7,471 nucleotides of DNA from Acidimicrobium sp. (GTDB lineage: Bacteria; Actinomycetota; Acidimicrobiia; Acidimicrobiales; Ilumatobacteraceae). Below the pieces are notes generated by a model. The model made no database searches, was not told where the DNA came from, and saw only the letters and a list, made by a program, of their open reading frames with translations. This document shows, one piece after another, positions 1-6,927 of this stretch; within the stretch, counting starts at the first letter, position 1; each line of letters starts with the position of its first letter. The stretch covers positions 9,165-16,635 of the forward strand of contig DOHD01000074.1 in assembly GCA_003535455.1 (NCBI GenBank), in the 5' to 3' direction. Position numbers and translations under genes: made by a program.

Positions 1-255
1 CATCGCCTCGGTGCTGGCGCAAGCAACGACTAACGCTTCGGTTTCAAGCCGCCGAAACTCGGTTTCACCCTTGTCAGAGAAGATCTCGCGAACGGACAAT
101 TTTGCGCTTTTTTCTACCAATTCGTCAGAGTCGGCAAACTTAAGTTGCAACTTTTGCGCAAGTTCGCGACCAACTGTAGTTTTGCCCGACCCCATCAAGC
201 CGACCAAGACGATAAGCGACTTTTGTTCGGACTTTGACGAGGGTTCTGACGACAC
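1..255 (-). CDS. aroK: Shikimate kinase, N-terminal part
   Basis: Partial gene; its 3' end lies beyond the left edge and 85 codons are visible. Shikimate kinase is a small P-loop kinase (usually about 165–180 residues) that phosphorylates the 3-OH of shikimate with ATP, upstream of AroA and AroC. After a polar lead (MSSEPSSKSEQKS) the sequence reads LIVLVGLMGSGKTTVGREL, with the Walker A motif GLMGSGKTT. It continues with FADSDELVE, carrying the conserved DSD that binds shikimate and Mg, and IFSDKGETEFRRLE, with the substrate-binding GE-FR-E signature. The start is uncertain: GTG 255 is annotated, but an in-frame TTG at 273 overlaps the aroC stop (TTGA) and would add six residues. Neither has a clear ribosome site. 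Translational coupling to aroC is likely. Confidence 0.92.
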   Translation of the reverse strand, partial: MSSEPSSKSEQKSLIVLVGLMGSGKTTVGRELAQKLQLKFADSDELVEKSAKLSVREIFSDKGETEFRRLETEALVVACASTEAM

Positions 256-269
256 GACAAAAACCGGGC

Positions 270-1433
270 TCAATTTATTCGCTTGGCGAAACCGTTTGCG
301 TTTCGCACGAAGTCTTCAACGCTGTCACCACCAAAATTTCGCTGTGCCTCTTGGGCCAAAACAAGCGCGACCATTGTCTCGGCGACAACTCCCATCGCCG
401 GCACCGCAGTCACATCGGTGCGTTCTTTGAAACTAACGGTTTCTTGCTTCGTCACCGTGTCAACGGTTTTTAGTGTCGGTCGGTTCAAAGTAGCGAGTGG
501 CTTCATTGCCGCCCGAACAACCAACATCTCGCCCGTCGACATGCCACCTTCGGTGCCGCCGGCCAAGCTCGTTTCACGCGAATATTTACCGGCTGATTCG
601 TTCCAGATTATTGCATCGTGCGCGTTGCTGCCACGGCGGGCAGCAACTTCAAAACCATCACCGATTTCGACACCCTTGACCGCTTGAATACTCATGATCG
701 CCTGAGCCAACAATCCGTCGAGTTTACGATCCCAATGAACATAACTACCGAGACCAATCGGCATGCCATATGCCAAAACTTCGACGATGCCGCCCAAACT
801 GTCGCCTTCCTTGGCCGCACTCTCGATTTCAGCAATCATTTGGGCTTCTGCTTGAGCATTGAAACATCGCACCGGCGACTCGTCAATTTGTTCTAGATCA
901 TAAATTTGAGGTCTAACCAGATTCTCGCTTCGTGCCGAACCCAATTGCAAAACATGCGAAAAGATCGAGACATTGATTTCTTTCAACAAAAGTTTTGCCA
1001 ACGCCCCAGCTGCAACTCGTGCGGCAGTTTCACGCGCGCTGGCACGCTCGAGCACGTCGCGAGCGTCGTCGAAACCGTATTTTTGCATCCCCGTCAAATC
1101 TGCATGCCCCGGTCGCGGCTGTGTCAACGGTTTTTTTGTCTTGCCAGGCTCTGGCGACATCTCTTCGTGCCAGACATCGCTGCGAAACCACTCGCTATTT
1201 TTGATTTCGATCGCAACAGGCGAACCGAGCGTTCGGCCGTGACGAATGCCGCCCAACAAAACTATTTCATCTTGTTCAAATTTCTGTCGCGGCCCGCGAC
1301 CGTAGCCAAGACGGCGGCGGGCAAGCTCATTGCTGATATCTTGCGCGGTCACCTGCAGGCCGGCCGGCAAGCCTTCGACGATAACGACTAAAGCTTGACC
1401 ATGGCTTTCGCCCGCTGTTAGGTATCGAAGCAT
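270..1433 (-). CDS. aroC: Chorismate synthase
   Basis: This 387-residue cytoplasmic enzyme requires reduced FMN and converts 5-enolpyruvylshikimate-3-phosphate to chorismate, the last common step to aromatic amino acids and other aromatic products. All family signatures are present: TAGESHGQALVVIVEGLPAG (6–25) with catalytic H11, RRLGYGRGPRQKFEQDE (40–56), PRPGHADLTGMQKYG (106–120) with the second conserved His, H110, ASARETAARVAAGALAK (131–147), GTEGGMSTGE (293–302), and ERTDVTAVPA (337–346) containing the conserved D340 region. The length fits the family. ATG 1433 gives the standard first residues MLRYLTAGESHG, with an AGAGGT ribosome site at a somewhat long spacing. The TGA stop is immediately followed by, or overlaps, the start of aroK. 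No reductase domain is fused, so it is a monofunctional bacterial form. Confidence 0.97.
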   Translation of the reverse strand: MLRYLTAGESHGQALVVIVEGLPAGLQVTAQDISNELARRRLGYGRGPRQKFEQDEIVLLGGIRHGRTLGSPVAIEIKNSEWFRSDVWHEEMSPEPGKTKKPLTQPRPGHADLTGMQKYGFDDARDVLERASARETAARVAAGALAKLLLKEINVSIFSHVLQLGSARSENLVRPQIYDLEQIDESPVRCFNAQAEAQMIAEIESAAKEGDSLGGIVEVLAYGMPIGLGSYVHWDRKLDGLLAQAIMSIQAVKGVEIGDGFEVAARRGSNAHDAIIWNESAGKYSRETSLAGGTEGGMSTGEMLVVRAAMKPLATLNRPTLKTVDTVTKQETVSFKERTDVTAVPAMGVVAETMVALVLAQEAQRNFGGDSVEDFVRNANGFAKRIN

Positions 1434-1445
1434 AAATATCAGGCT

Positions 1446-1451
1446 ACCTCT
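1446..1451 (-). promoter_or_regulatory. Probable ribosome binding site of aroC
   Basis: AGAGGT on the minus strand, 12 bases before the aroC ATG at 1433, which is a longer spacing than usual. It falls in the 30-base gap between aroE and aroC. It is one arm of an 11-base dyad (ACCTC, one base, GAGGT at 1446–1456), too tight to form a stable hairpin. Confidence 0.35.
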
Positions 1452-1463
1452 GAGGTTAAGCCA

Positions 1464-2330
1464 CTAACGATTATTGAGTGCCGCACTGCGCATCAAACTC
1501 GTATCGCCACTTTGACCCAACCAAAATTGCTGTTGTAAAGCAGCCTGGTGCACAAGCATTTCTAAACCATCAACTGTTTGTGCGCCGGCATTTTTTGCAG
1601 CGCGCAATAAGTTGGTTTCTAGAGGACGATAGACCGCATCGAGAACGGTTTGAGTCGAACCGATCAGAGCGACATCAATCGGAGACTGGGCTTCGCTGCC
1701 ACGCGTCGCGGCCTCTGGGCTGAAACCAACGGGCGTCGTGTTGATTATCAAATTCACACTTGCTATATCGGCTTCAATGTCTCGGCTAACACGACAGTTG
1801 TCGTAGTTTTGAGCGATTTGTTCGGCATTTTTTGGTGTTCTATTCGATATGACCACTTCAGTAGCGCCATTCTTTATCAACGAATACACAACTGCCGCAG
1901 CCGTGCCGCCTGCGCCAACCACGAATGCTCTACATTTGGCGATTTTCTGTGAGGTCATCGCCTCGATTGCGTTGCAGGCGCCTTGACCATCTGTATTAGT
2001 CGCACAAATCCTGCCGTCACCCTGCAGCATCACGGTATTCGCCGCATTCGTTAGACGAACGACCTCATCAACCTCACCGATCTCACTCACTATTTTTGCT
2101 ACTTCGTTTTTATGCGGCATCGTCACCGAGTAGCCGGCGATACCAAGCACCGACATGGCATCGAGTGCACCTCGGACTTTTCCGGACTCGACCAAAAAAG
2201 CCAGGTAGACCCAATCAATTTTTAGTGCTCTAAAAACTGCGTTGTGTATCGCTGGCGACAAACTCTGCGCGACAGGATTTCCGATAATTGCCGCCAATCG
2301 GGTGCTTGAGTTGAACTGGTTGTTCGTCAT
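1464..2330 (-). CDS. aroE: Shikimate dehydrogenase (NADP+)
   Basis: This 288-residue cytoplasmic enzyme reduces 3-dehydroshikimate to shikimate with NADPH, the fourth step of the shikimate pathway. The N-terminal substrate domain shows IGNPVAQSLSPAIHN (16–30), with the shikimate-binding SLSP, and SVTMPHK (68–74), with catalytic K74. NT at 98–99 and NTDG (112–115) follow, with the conserved D114. The Rossmann domain has GAGGTAAA (139–146), and NRT (163–165) follows the second strand, which fits NADP preference. TTPVG (198–202) and DGLEMLVHQAALQQQFWLG (254–272) close the protein. These features fit AroE rather than a quinate dehydrogenase, and the aro neighbours agree. The start ATG overlaps the mltG stop as ATGA; AGGCGG at 2340–2345, 9 bases upstream, is a fair ribosome site with one mismatch to AGGAGG. 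About 30 bases separate it from aroC. Confidence 0.96.
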   Translation of the reverse strand: MTNNQFNSSTRLAAIIGNPVAQSLSPAIHNAVFRALKIDWVYLAFLVESGKVRGALDAMSVLGIAGYSVTMPHKNEVAKIVSEIGEVDEVVRLTNAANTVMLQGDGRICATNTDGQGACNAIEAMTSQKIAKCRAFVVGAGGTAAAVVYSLIKNGATEVVISNRTPKNAEQIAQNYDNCRVSRDIEADIASVNLIINTTPVGFSPEAATRGSEAQSPIDVALIGSTQTVLDAVYRPLETNLLRAAKNAGAQTVDGLEMLVHQAALQQQFWLGQSGDTSLMRSAALNNR

Positions 2331-3529
2331 GGCAAAAACCCGCCTGCGCGCGCTGCTTCAACATTTCTCTCGTGATCTTGAATCGTTGCGGCAAACGTAT
2401 GTCCACCCTTGGAATCACTCAACACATAAAAAATGTAGGCACAATTCGACGCCTGCTTTATGCCTTTGCATATCGGGTCGCTAAGTGGCGGATTTGGTGC
2501 CGGATTCAATGCAGCGCGAATCGATGCACGACCAGGATTAGCAATTGGAGTTGGCGGCAAACCTGTCGATAAATACGTGTTGTATGCGCTATCAATCGCC
2601 TTCAAATCACTGAATGATGCACCTTCGGGTGCGTTGTAATAGAGAGTTGCATCAATTTGCAGAGGCATACCTCGATCAAGACGGTTGTAAATGACTCGTG
2701 CAATTTTTGCGCGATCTATCTCGAGTTTGGCCTCGCGTTCAATTAGCGAGGCGATAATCAAAACTTCGTAGGGCGAGCGTCCAGTTTTAACTTTTGCTTG
2801 GTCAAGACCTTCTTGCACACCGACTCGCTCCATGAGACGCAACATCCGATCGATAACAGCCGACGCCGCTTCATCACCCGACACCTGATAAGTATCAGGA
2901 AACAACAAACCTTCTAATCTGAAATCTGCGCCGTCTAATCGACTCGGATCATTCGGACCAAAACTTGAAACAAAGTCTGGGTTGCTCGCAGTTGTCAAAA
3001 ACTCTTGTGCGGTTATTCGAGAAGTCTTTTCTTCAATGCGAGTCGCCATTTTGGCGACCGTGAAACCTTCAGGAAATGTAACTTTTGTAAAAGTTGCAGA
3101 CGGGCTCGTATTCAACGCCTTCATGATCTCGCCTACATGACTTCGTGGCGTCAACAAGTAATAGCCCGGCTGAAGGTCAATGCCCCCATTTCGCGAAACA
3201 TAAAACTGAAAAACCCTAGAGTTCACAATGAACCCTTCGTCTTCTAAACGACGACTAACGCTTGCGACCGAGTCATTTTGATTGACCGTAAAATTTGTCG
3301 CCACCTGAGCTATTCCGTCGACCGAATCAGGCGGGTTTAATTGCCTCAAATACCAAAGACCAACAACAACAAGCGATACGACAATCGTCATCACCACTGC
3401 AAGAGTGATGAATACAATCCGCGGATCAGGACGACGTTCATTGCCTATTTCTTCGAAGTCGCTGCTTCCCCATGCATCGGGGCCATCCCATGGATCTTCT
3501 TTCCACTCTTTAGCGTCGCCATTCTTCAT
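2327..3529 (-). CDS. mltG: Endolytic murein transglycosylase MltG (YceG-like)
   Basis: A 400-residue inner-membrane enzyme that cuts nascent glycan strands and is thought to release them from the synthase. The sequence shows an acidic, tryptophan-containing cytoplasmic tail (1–37), one transmembrane helix (about 38–61, IVFITLAVVMTIVVSLVVV), a LysM-like segment (about 79–140: FTVNQNDSVASVSRRLEDEG to SHVGEIMKAL), and then the YceG catalytic domain. Family motifs include FPEGFTVAKMA (152–162), EGLLFPDTYQV (206–216), IIASLIEREA (258–267, with E264 the likely catalytic Glu by analogy to E. coli E218), RVIYNRL (278–284), YNTYLSTGLPPTPIANPG (316–333), and FYVLSDSKGGHTFAAT near the end. An insert at about 345–363 carries C354 and C363. 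The start overlaps the ruvX stop as ATGA; a shorter form would lose the tail. The TGA stop overlaps aroE. Confidence 0.96.
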   Translation of the reverse strand: MKNGDAKEWKEDPWDGPDAWGSSDFEEIGNERRPDPRIVFITLAVVMTIVVSLVVVGLWYLRQLNPPDSVDGIAQVATNFTVNQNDSVASVSRRLEDEGFIVNSRVFQFYVSRNGGIDLQPGYYLLTPRSHVGEIMKALNTSPSATFTKVTFPEGFTVAKMATRIEEKTSRITAQEFLTTASNPDFVSSFGPNDPSRLDGADFRLEGLLFPDTYQVSGDEAASAVIDRMLRLMERVGVQEGLDQAKVKTGRSPYEVLIIASLIEREAKLEIDRAKIARVIYNRLDRGMPLQIDATLYYNAPEGASFSDLKAIDSAYNTYLSTGLPPTPIANPGRASIRAALNPAPNPPLSDPICKGIKQASNCAYIFYVLSDSKGGHTFAATIQDHERNVEAARAGGFLP

Positions 3530-3951
3530 ATCTTGTTCCGATCGACATGATCGAGCCAGCCCTGCAGCATCACGGCAGCGGCGATTTTGTCGACTATTCG
3601 ACGTCGCGCTTGTGCTTTCATGTTTGCCTGAATCATCGATTCATTTGCGGTTTTCGATGTCAGCCTCTCATCATGTGAGTAAACGGGAACGCTGAGCGCA
3701 GACTTCATTTCTTCAATTTCGTCTTGCGCACTCTTCGCCGCCGGCCCGATCTTGCCCGACATGCTCAACGGCATTCCGACGACTACACATTCAACTTCGT
3801 ATTCGTCTATCAACTCTTGAATTTTTTTGTGGTCTTGGTGATGGCTTGCAGATCTCGTCACAACGGTCAAGGGTGATGCAATTGTCCCGCTGCTGTCACT
3901 CATTGCCACACCTATTCTTCGCGTACCAAGATCGATGCCGAGGCTGCGCAT
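3526..3951 (-). CDS. ruvX: RuvX/YqgF family nuclease (putative pre-16S rRNA maturation nuclease)
   Basis: This 141-residue protein with an RNase H-like fold belongs to the YqgF family, linked to 5' maturation of 16S rRNA and also described as a Holliday-junction resolvase-like nuclease. It starts with the typical MRSLGIDLGTRRIGVAMSD, containing the first acidic active-site residue D7. VVVGMPLSMSGKIG lies near 56–69, YSHDERLTS (91–99) carries E95, and DKIAAAVMLQGWLD (121–134) carries the last conserved Asp, D121. The reading frame stays open upstream to 4071, inside alaS in another frame, but that 40-residue extension resembles nothing in the family. ATG 3951 gives the usual length and first residues. 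The start follows the alaS stop by 7 bases with no visible Shine-Dalgarno sequence. The TGA overlaps the mltG ATG (ATGA). Confidence 0.95.
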   Translation of the reverse strand: MRSLGIDLGTRRIGVAMSDSSGTIASPLTVVTRSASHHQDHKKIQELIDEYEVECVVVGMPLSMSGKIGPAAKSAQDEIEEMKSALSVPVYSHDERLTSKTANESMIQANMKAQARRRIVDKIAAAVMLQGWLDHVDRNKI

Positions 3952-3958
3952 TGCGAAA

Positions 3959-6577
3959 TTAGGCAAGTTTGCTTGTTGCCTGTACGGCTGCGAGCAAAGC
4001 TTCATCGAGTGCACTCGCATTTTTGCCGCCCGCGGTCGCGACATCGCCTTTGCCGCCACCACCACCACCAACCAACTTTGCGGCTTGGCTGATTAACTCT
4101 CCTGCAGGAGTGGTAACCCCTGCGCCCGTCGCCGCCACCAACGCCACGCCACCACTCGGTGTGACACCTCCGAGAACGACCGCTTTGATCTCTTTGTTTG
4201 CGCGAATAGCCAATGCCAACTCTCTGAGATCAGCCGGCATCAATTGATCGACCCGTTGCACAACGACGCCATTCAAACTTTTTGTGATCAATTCAGTCGC
4301 GCGCCCGCGAGCGGCTGCCAACCGCAACGACTTAATTTCGTCGTTTAATTCTTTGGCCTCGACAACCTTGCGCGAAACAACGTCGATCAGCGCTGCAGAA
4401 TTAGTGTCTAAAAGTTCGTTGAGTTTTTGAATCGTTCGTGCCGTCGAAATCACATAATCAATTGCATTTTGACCCGTGACAGCCTCGATGCGTCGAAGAT
4501 TCGAACCGATCGAGCCCTCTTCTACAATTTTGATCAAGCCGATATCGCCCGTTGCAAGAGCATGGGTGCCACCACATAATTCAATCGAGTCGCCTGCTTC
4601 AAGAACTCGCACGACATCGCCGTATTTGTCACCGAAAAATGCGATGGCGCCCGCTTGCGTGGCTTTTTCTTTAGAAGTCTCATAATTTTTGACGGCGGAG
4701 TTGCTCAAAACTTGGGCATTCGCAATGCGCTCAATTTGCTCGATTTCGATGTTCGAAACCGGCGCGTAATGGCTGAAGTCAAAGCGCAGTCTTTCGGCCG
4801 AAACGAGCGAGCCTGCCTGCTTTACATGTTCTCCCAAAACTTTTCGTAATGCGTAGTGCAATATATGGGTGGCGGTGTGATTTTTTCTAGTCGCGTTGCG
4901 TCGGTCGATGTCAATAGCCGCGGTCACCTCGGCGCCAGCCGGCAAGTCACCAGCGAGTGTGCCGATATGTTTGCGAAGTCCCGGCAGGGCAAACACGGTG
5001 TCGGTCACCTTGATCTCGCCGGTGGAACAACGAATCACACCTCGATCGCCGACCTGCCCGCCACTTTCTGCATAAAACGGAGTCACATCAAGAAAGACTT
5101 CGACCTGCGAATCATCCAAGGCGATGATCGACAGCACTTTTGCCGCACTCGAATCAGATTCGTAACCAACAAATCGGGTCTGGCCGTACGAATCAAGCAA
5201 ATGTCGATAATGAGCCAGCGTCTCGTCGGCAGTGGCGGCACCTTTGCGAGCGGCTTTTGCCCGAGTGCGCTGGGCATCCATTTCTGTTTCGAACTCAGCA
5301 ATATCAACTGCGATGCTGCGCTCGCCAGCAATCTCTTGAGTTAGTTCAAGTGGAAACCCGTACGTGTCGTGAAGCACAAACGCACTCTTGCCACTCAGCG
5401 TCGCCGTCTTTTTGGACGACTTGATGGCGGTGAACTCGTTCTCCAATAAATTAATCCCGTTCTTCAGAGTCTGCCTGAAACTCTCTTCTTCTTTCGTCAG
5501 CACCCCGAGAATAAAATCTCGATTTGTCTTGAGACTCGGATGAGCCTCTTGCATTATCTCTACGGCAGTTTCAACGAGTTTTGGCATCACCAATTTGTCC
5601 GTGCCGAGCAAATACGCGTGACGCACCGCGCGCCTAAAAATTCGTCGCAATACGTATCCGCGTCCTTCGTTGCTCGGAAAGACGCCGTCATTTACAAGCA
5701 TCGTTGCCGAGCGAGCATGTTCTGCAAGCACTCGCAACGAGAAGCTAGAACGATCTTCGTAATCGCCGACAATATATTTTTTGGATGTCGCCGATTGTGC
5801 TTGTTCAATAATCGGAAACAAAACGTCTGTTTCCCAAATTGAATCTTTGCCTTGCTTCAAGGCCAAAATTCTCTCCAAGCCGGCGCCAGTATCAATTGAT
5901 GGTTTTGGTAACGGGGTGCGACTGCCATATTTGTCTTGATTGAACTGCATGAAAACGAGATTCCAAAACTCTAAAAATCGATCTCCCTGCGGATCATTTA
6001 GTGGGCCGCCGTCCGGGCCGAATGCCGGTCCTCGATCGATATGTATTTCAGAGCATGGCCCGCAAGGCCCAGTTTCGCCCATCTGCCAAAAATTGTCGGC
6101 ATCGCCGAGACGCTGAATTCGATTCATCGGCACACCGACTTGATCATGCCAAATCTGCTCGGCTTCATCATCGCTTTCGTGAACCGTTATCCAAAGTTGG
6201 TCGCCGTCAAATCCAAAGACCTCTGTGACAAGCTCCCAACTCCAAGGGATAGCGTCGGACTTGAAGTAGTCACCAAAACTAAAGTTGCCGAGCATCTCGA
6301 AAAAAACGCAGTGACGCTTGGTTCGACCAACATCATCGAGATCGTTGTGCTTGCCTCCGGCTCGCGCACACTTTTGAACGCTCACTGCCCGCTTATACGG
6401 TGCAACTTCATCGCCGACAAAAAATGGTTTGAACGGCACCATACCCGCGACCGTGAACAAAATTGTCGGATCATGCGGAATCAGGCTGGCTGACTCAACC
6501 CTGGTGTGACCGCGCTGCTCAAAAAAGCCCGTGAAAGCACCTCTGAGTTCATTCGCCGTGCGAATATCAGCAGCCAT
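3959..6577 (-). CDS. alaS: Alanine--tRNA ligase
   Basis: Cytoplasmic class II synthetase that charges tRNA(Ala) with alanine and hydrolyses mischarged Ser- and Gly-tRNA(Ala). At 872 residues it is full length for the family. The catalytic core shows GFFEQRGH (17–24), QKCARAGGKHNDLDDVG (68–84), FFEMLGNFSFGDYFK (92–106), DNFWQMGETGPCGPCSEI (161–178) and the class II motif 3 GAGLERI (231–237). The editing domain carries its zinc ligands in HTATH (H567, H571) and CGGTH (C668, H672). The C-Ala domain ends with a run of six glycines (837–842) and a second GG block. The chosen start is ATG 6577, which has an AGTAGG ribosome site; an in-frame TTG at 6586 would add MSI but places the ribosome site too close. 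The TAA stop lies 7 bases before ruvX. Nothing essential is missing. Confidence 0.98.
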   Translation of the reverse strand: MAADIRTANELRGAFTGFFEQRGHTRVESASLIPHDPTILFTVAGMVPFKPFFVGDEVAPYKRAVSVQKCARAGGKHNDLDDVGRTKRHCVFFEMLGNFSFGDYFKSDAIPWSWELVTEVFGFDGDQLWITVHESDDEAEQIWHDQVGVPMNRIQRLGDADNFWQMGETGPCGPCSEIHIDRGPAFGPDGGPLNDPQGDRFLEFWNLVFMQFNQDKYGSRTPLPKPSIDTGAGLERILALKQGKDSIWETDVLFPIIEQAQSATSKKYIVGDYEDRSSFSLRVLAEHARSATMLVNDGVFPSNEGRGYVLRRIFRRAVRHAYLLGTDKLVMPKLVETAVEIMQEAHPSLKTNRDFILGVLTKEEESFRQTLKNGINLLENEFTAIKSSKKTATLSGKSAFVLHDTYGFPLELTQEIAGERSIAVDIAEFETEMDAQRTRAKAARKGAATADETLAHYRHLLDSYGQTRFVGYESDSSAAKVLSIIALDDSQVEVFLDVTPFYAESGGQVGDRGVIRCSTGEIKVTDTVFALPGLRKHIGTLAGDLPAGAEVTAAIDIDRRNATRKNHTATHILHYALRKVLGEHVKQAGSLVSAERLRFDFSHYAPVSNIEIEQIERIANAQVLSNSAVKNYETSKEKATQAGAIAFFGDKYGDVVRVLEAGDSIELCGGTHALATGDIGLIKIVEEGSIGSNLRRIEAVTGQNAIDYVISTARTIQKLNELLDTNSAALIDVVSRKVVEAKELNDEIKSLRLAAARGRATELITKSLNGVVVQRVDQLMPADLRELALAIRANKEIKAVVLGGVTPSGGVALVAATGAGVTTPAGELISQAAKLVGGGGGGKGDVATAGGKNASALDEALLAAVQATSKLA

Positions 6578-6587
6578 AATTGACAAG

Positions 6588-6593
6588 CCTACT
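6588..6593 (-). promoter_or_regulatory. Ribosome binding site of alaS
   Basis: The minus strand reads AGTAGG here, a partial match to AGGAGG. It ends 10 bases before the ATG at 6577 but only 1 base before the in-frame TTG at 6586. It therefore supports ATG 6577 as the alaS start. It lies in the 44-base gap after the small membrane protein gene, and I see no hairpin or convincing promoter in that gap. Confidence 0.45.
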
Positions 6594-6621
6594 ATTCGAC
6601 ATCAGACGCAAAGCGCCAGGA

Positions 6622-6927
6622 TTAGTTCAACGAAATATCCGATTGCCTTGTTGTCGAATCTGCATCAGGATCAAAAAGAGTTTTGTTGGCGAAGATCTTC
6701 TCAAGTTCACGGTCGTTGACAATCTGGCCACCCGAGTATCCCTGCCAATAACCTCGGATGAATTGTTTGAGGACGTCAAAAAGTTCAATCAGCTTTTCGA
6801 CAATCATGTCGGCGATTTCACTGCCCGGACGCTGATTCAAATTCTCAGCAGCTCTTTTTTTAAAAAAATTGAACCCAAGCACGGCAAGCCCGATACCAAG
6901 AGTTAACCAAAACAGCTTTTTGATCAT
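6622..6927 (-). CDS. Small single-pass membrane protein, possibly DUF6167-like
   Basis: This is a 101-residue protein of unknown function. It opens with MIKKLFWLTLGIGLAVLGFN, a positively charged start running into one hydrophobic segment (about residues 5–21), and then FFKKRAAENLNQ. This fits an N-terminal membrane anchor with a cytoplasmic body. Residues 36–60 (EIADMIVEKLIELFDVLKQF) look like an amphipathic helix, and the last 30 or so residues are polar and probably disordered. The start, ATG at 6927, overlaps the rarA stop as ATGA, and there is no clear Shine-Dalgarno sequence, so translation is probably coupled to rarA. Its position just before alaS and its K-LFW plus TM plus helix layout recall the short DUF6167 proteins that sit near alaS in actinobacteria. 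That match is from memory and is weak at residue level. No function is proposed. Confidence 0.75.
   Translation of the reverse strand: MIKKLFWLTLGIGLAVLGFNFFKKRAAENLNQRPGSEIADMIVEKLIELFDVLKQFIRGYWQGYSGGQIVNDRELEKIFANKTLFDPDADSTTRQSDISLN

Noticed and set aside
906..1391. Plus-strand open frame of 161 codons antisense to aroC
   Set aside because: It lies wholly inside a certain aroC gene, resembles no protein I know, and other such frames (11–430, 4856–5344) occur opposite aroC and alaS. It is a shadow of minus-strand codon use.
1446..1456. Eleven-base dyad ACCTC-T-GAGGT before aroC as an operator
   Set aside because: Five-base arms around one base are expected by chance at this scale, and one arm is simply the likely ribosome binding site.
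4052..4069. Short GGT/GGC repeat coding six glycines in alaS
   Set aside because: A glycine run at this place in the C-Ala domain is normal for AlaS, so the repeat needs no special explanation.
3952..4071. Forty-codon N-terminal extension of ruvX overlapping the end of alaS
   Set aside because: The extension reads through the alaS glycine-rich region in another frame and has no family resemblance; ATG 3951 gives the typical RuvX N-terminus and length.
6578..6621. Possible T-box or attenuator upstream of alaS
   Set aside because: The gap is only 44 bases, with no visible stem-loops or T-box sequence; it is too short for such a leader.
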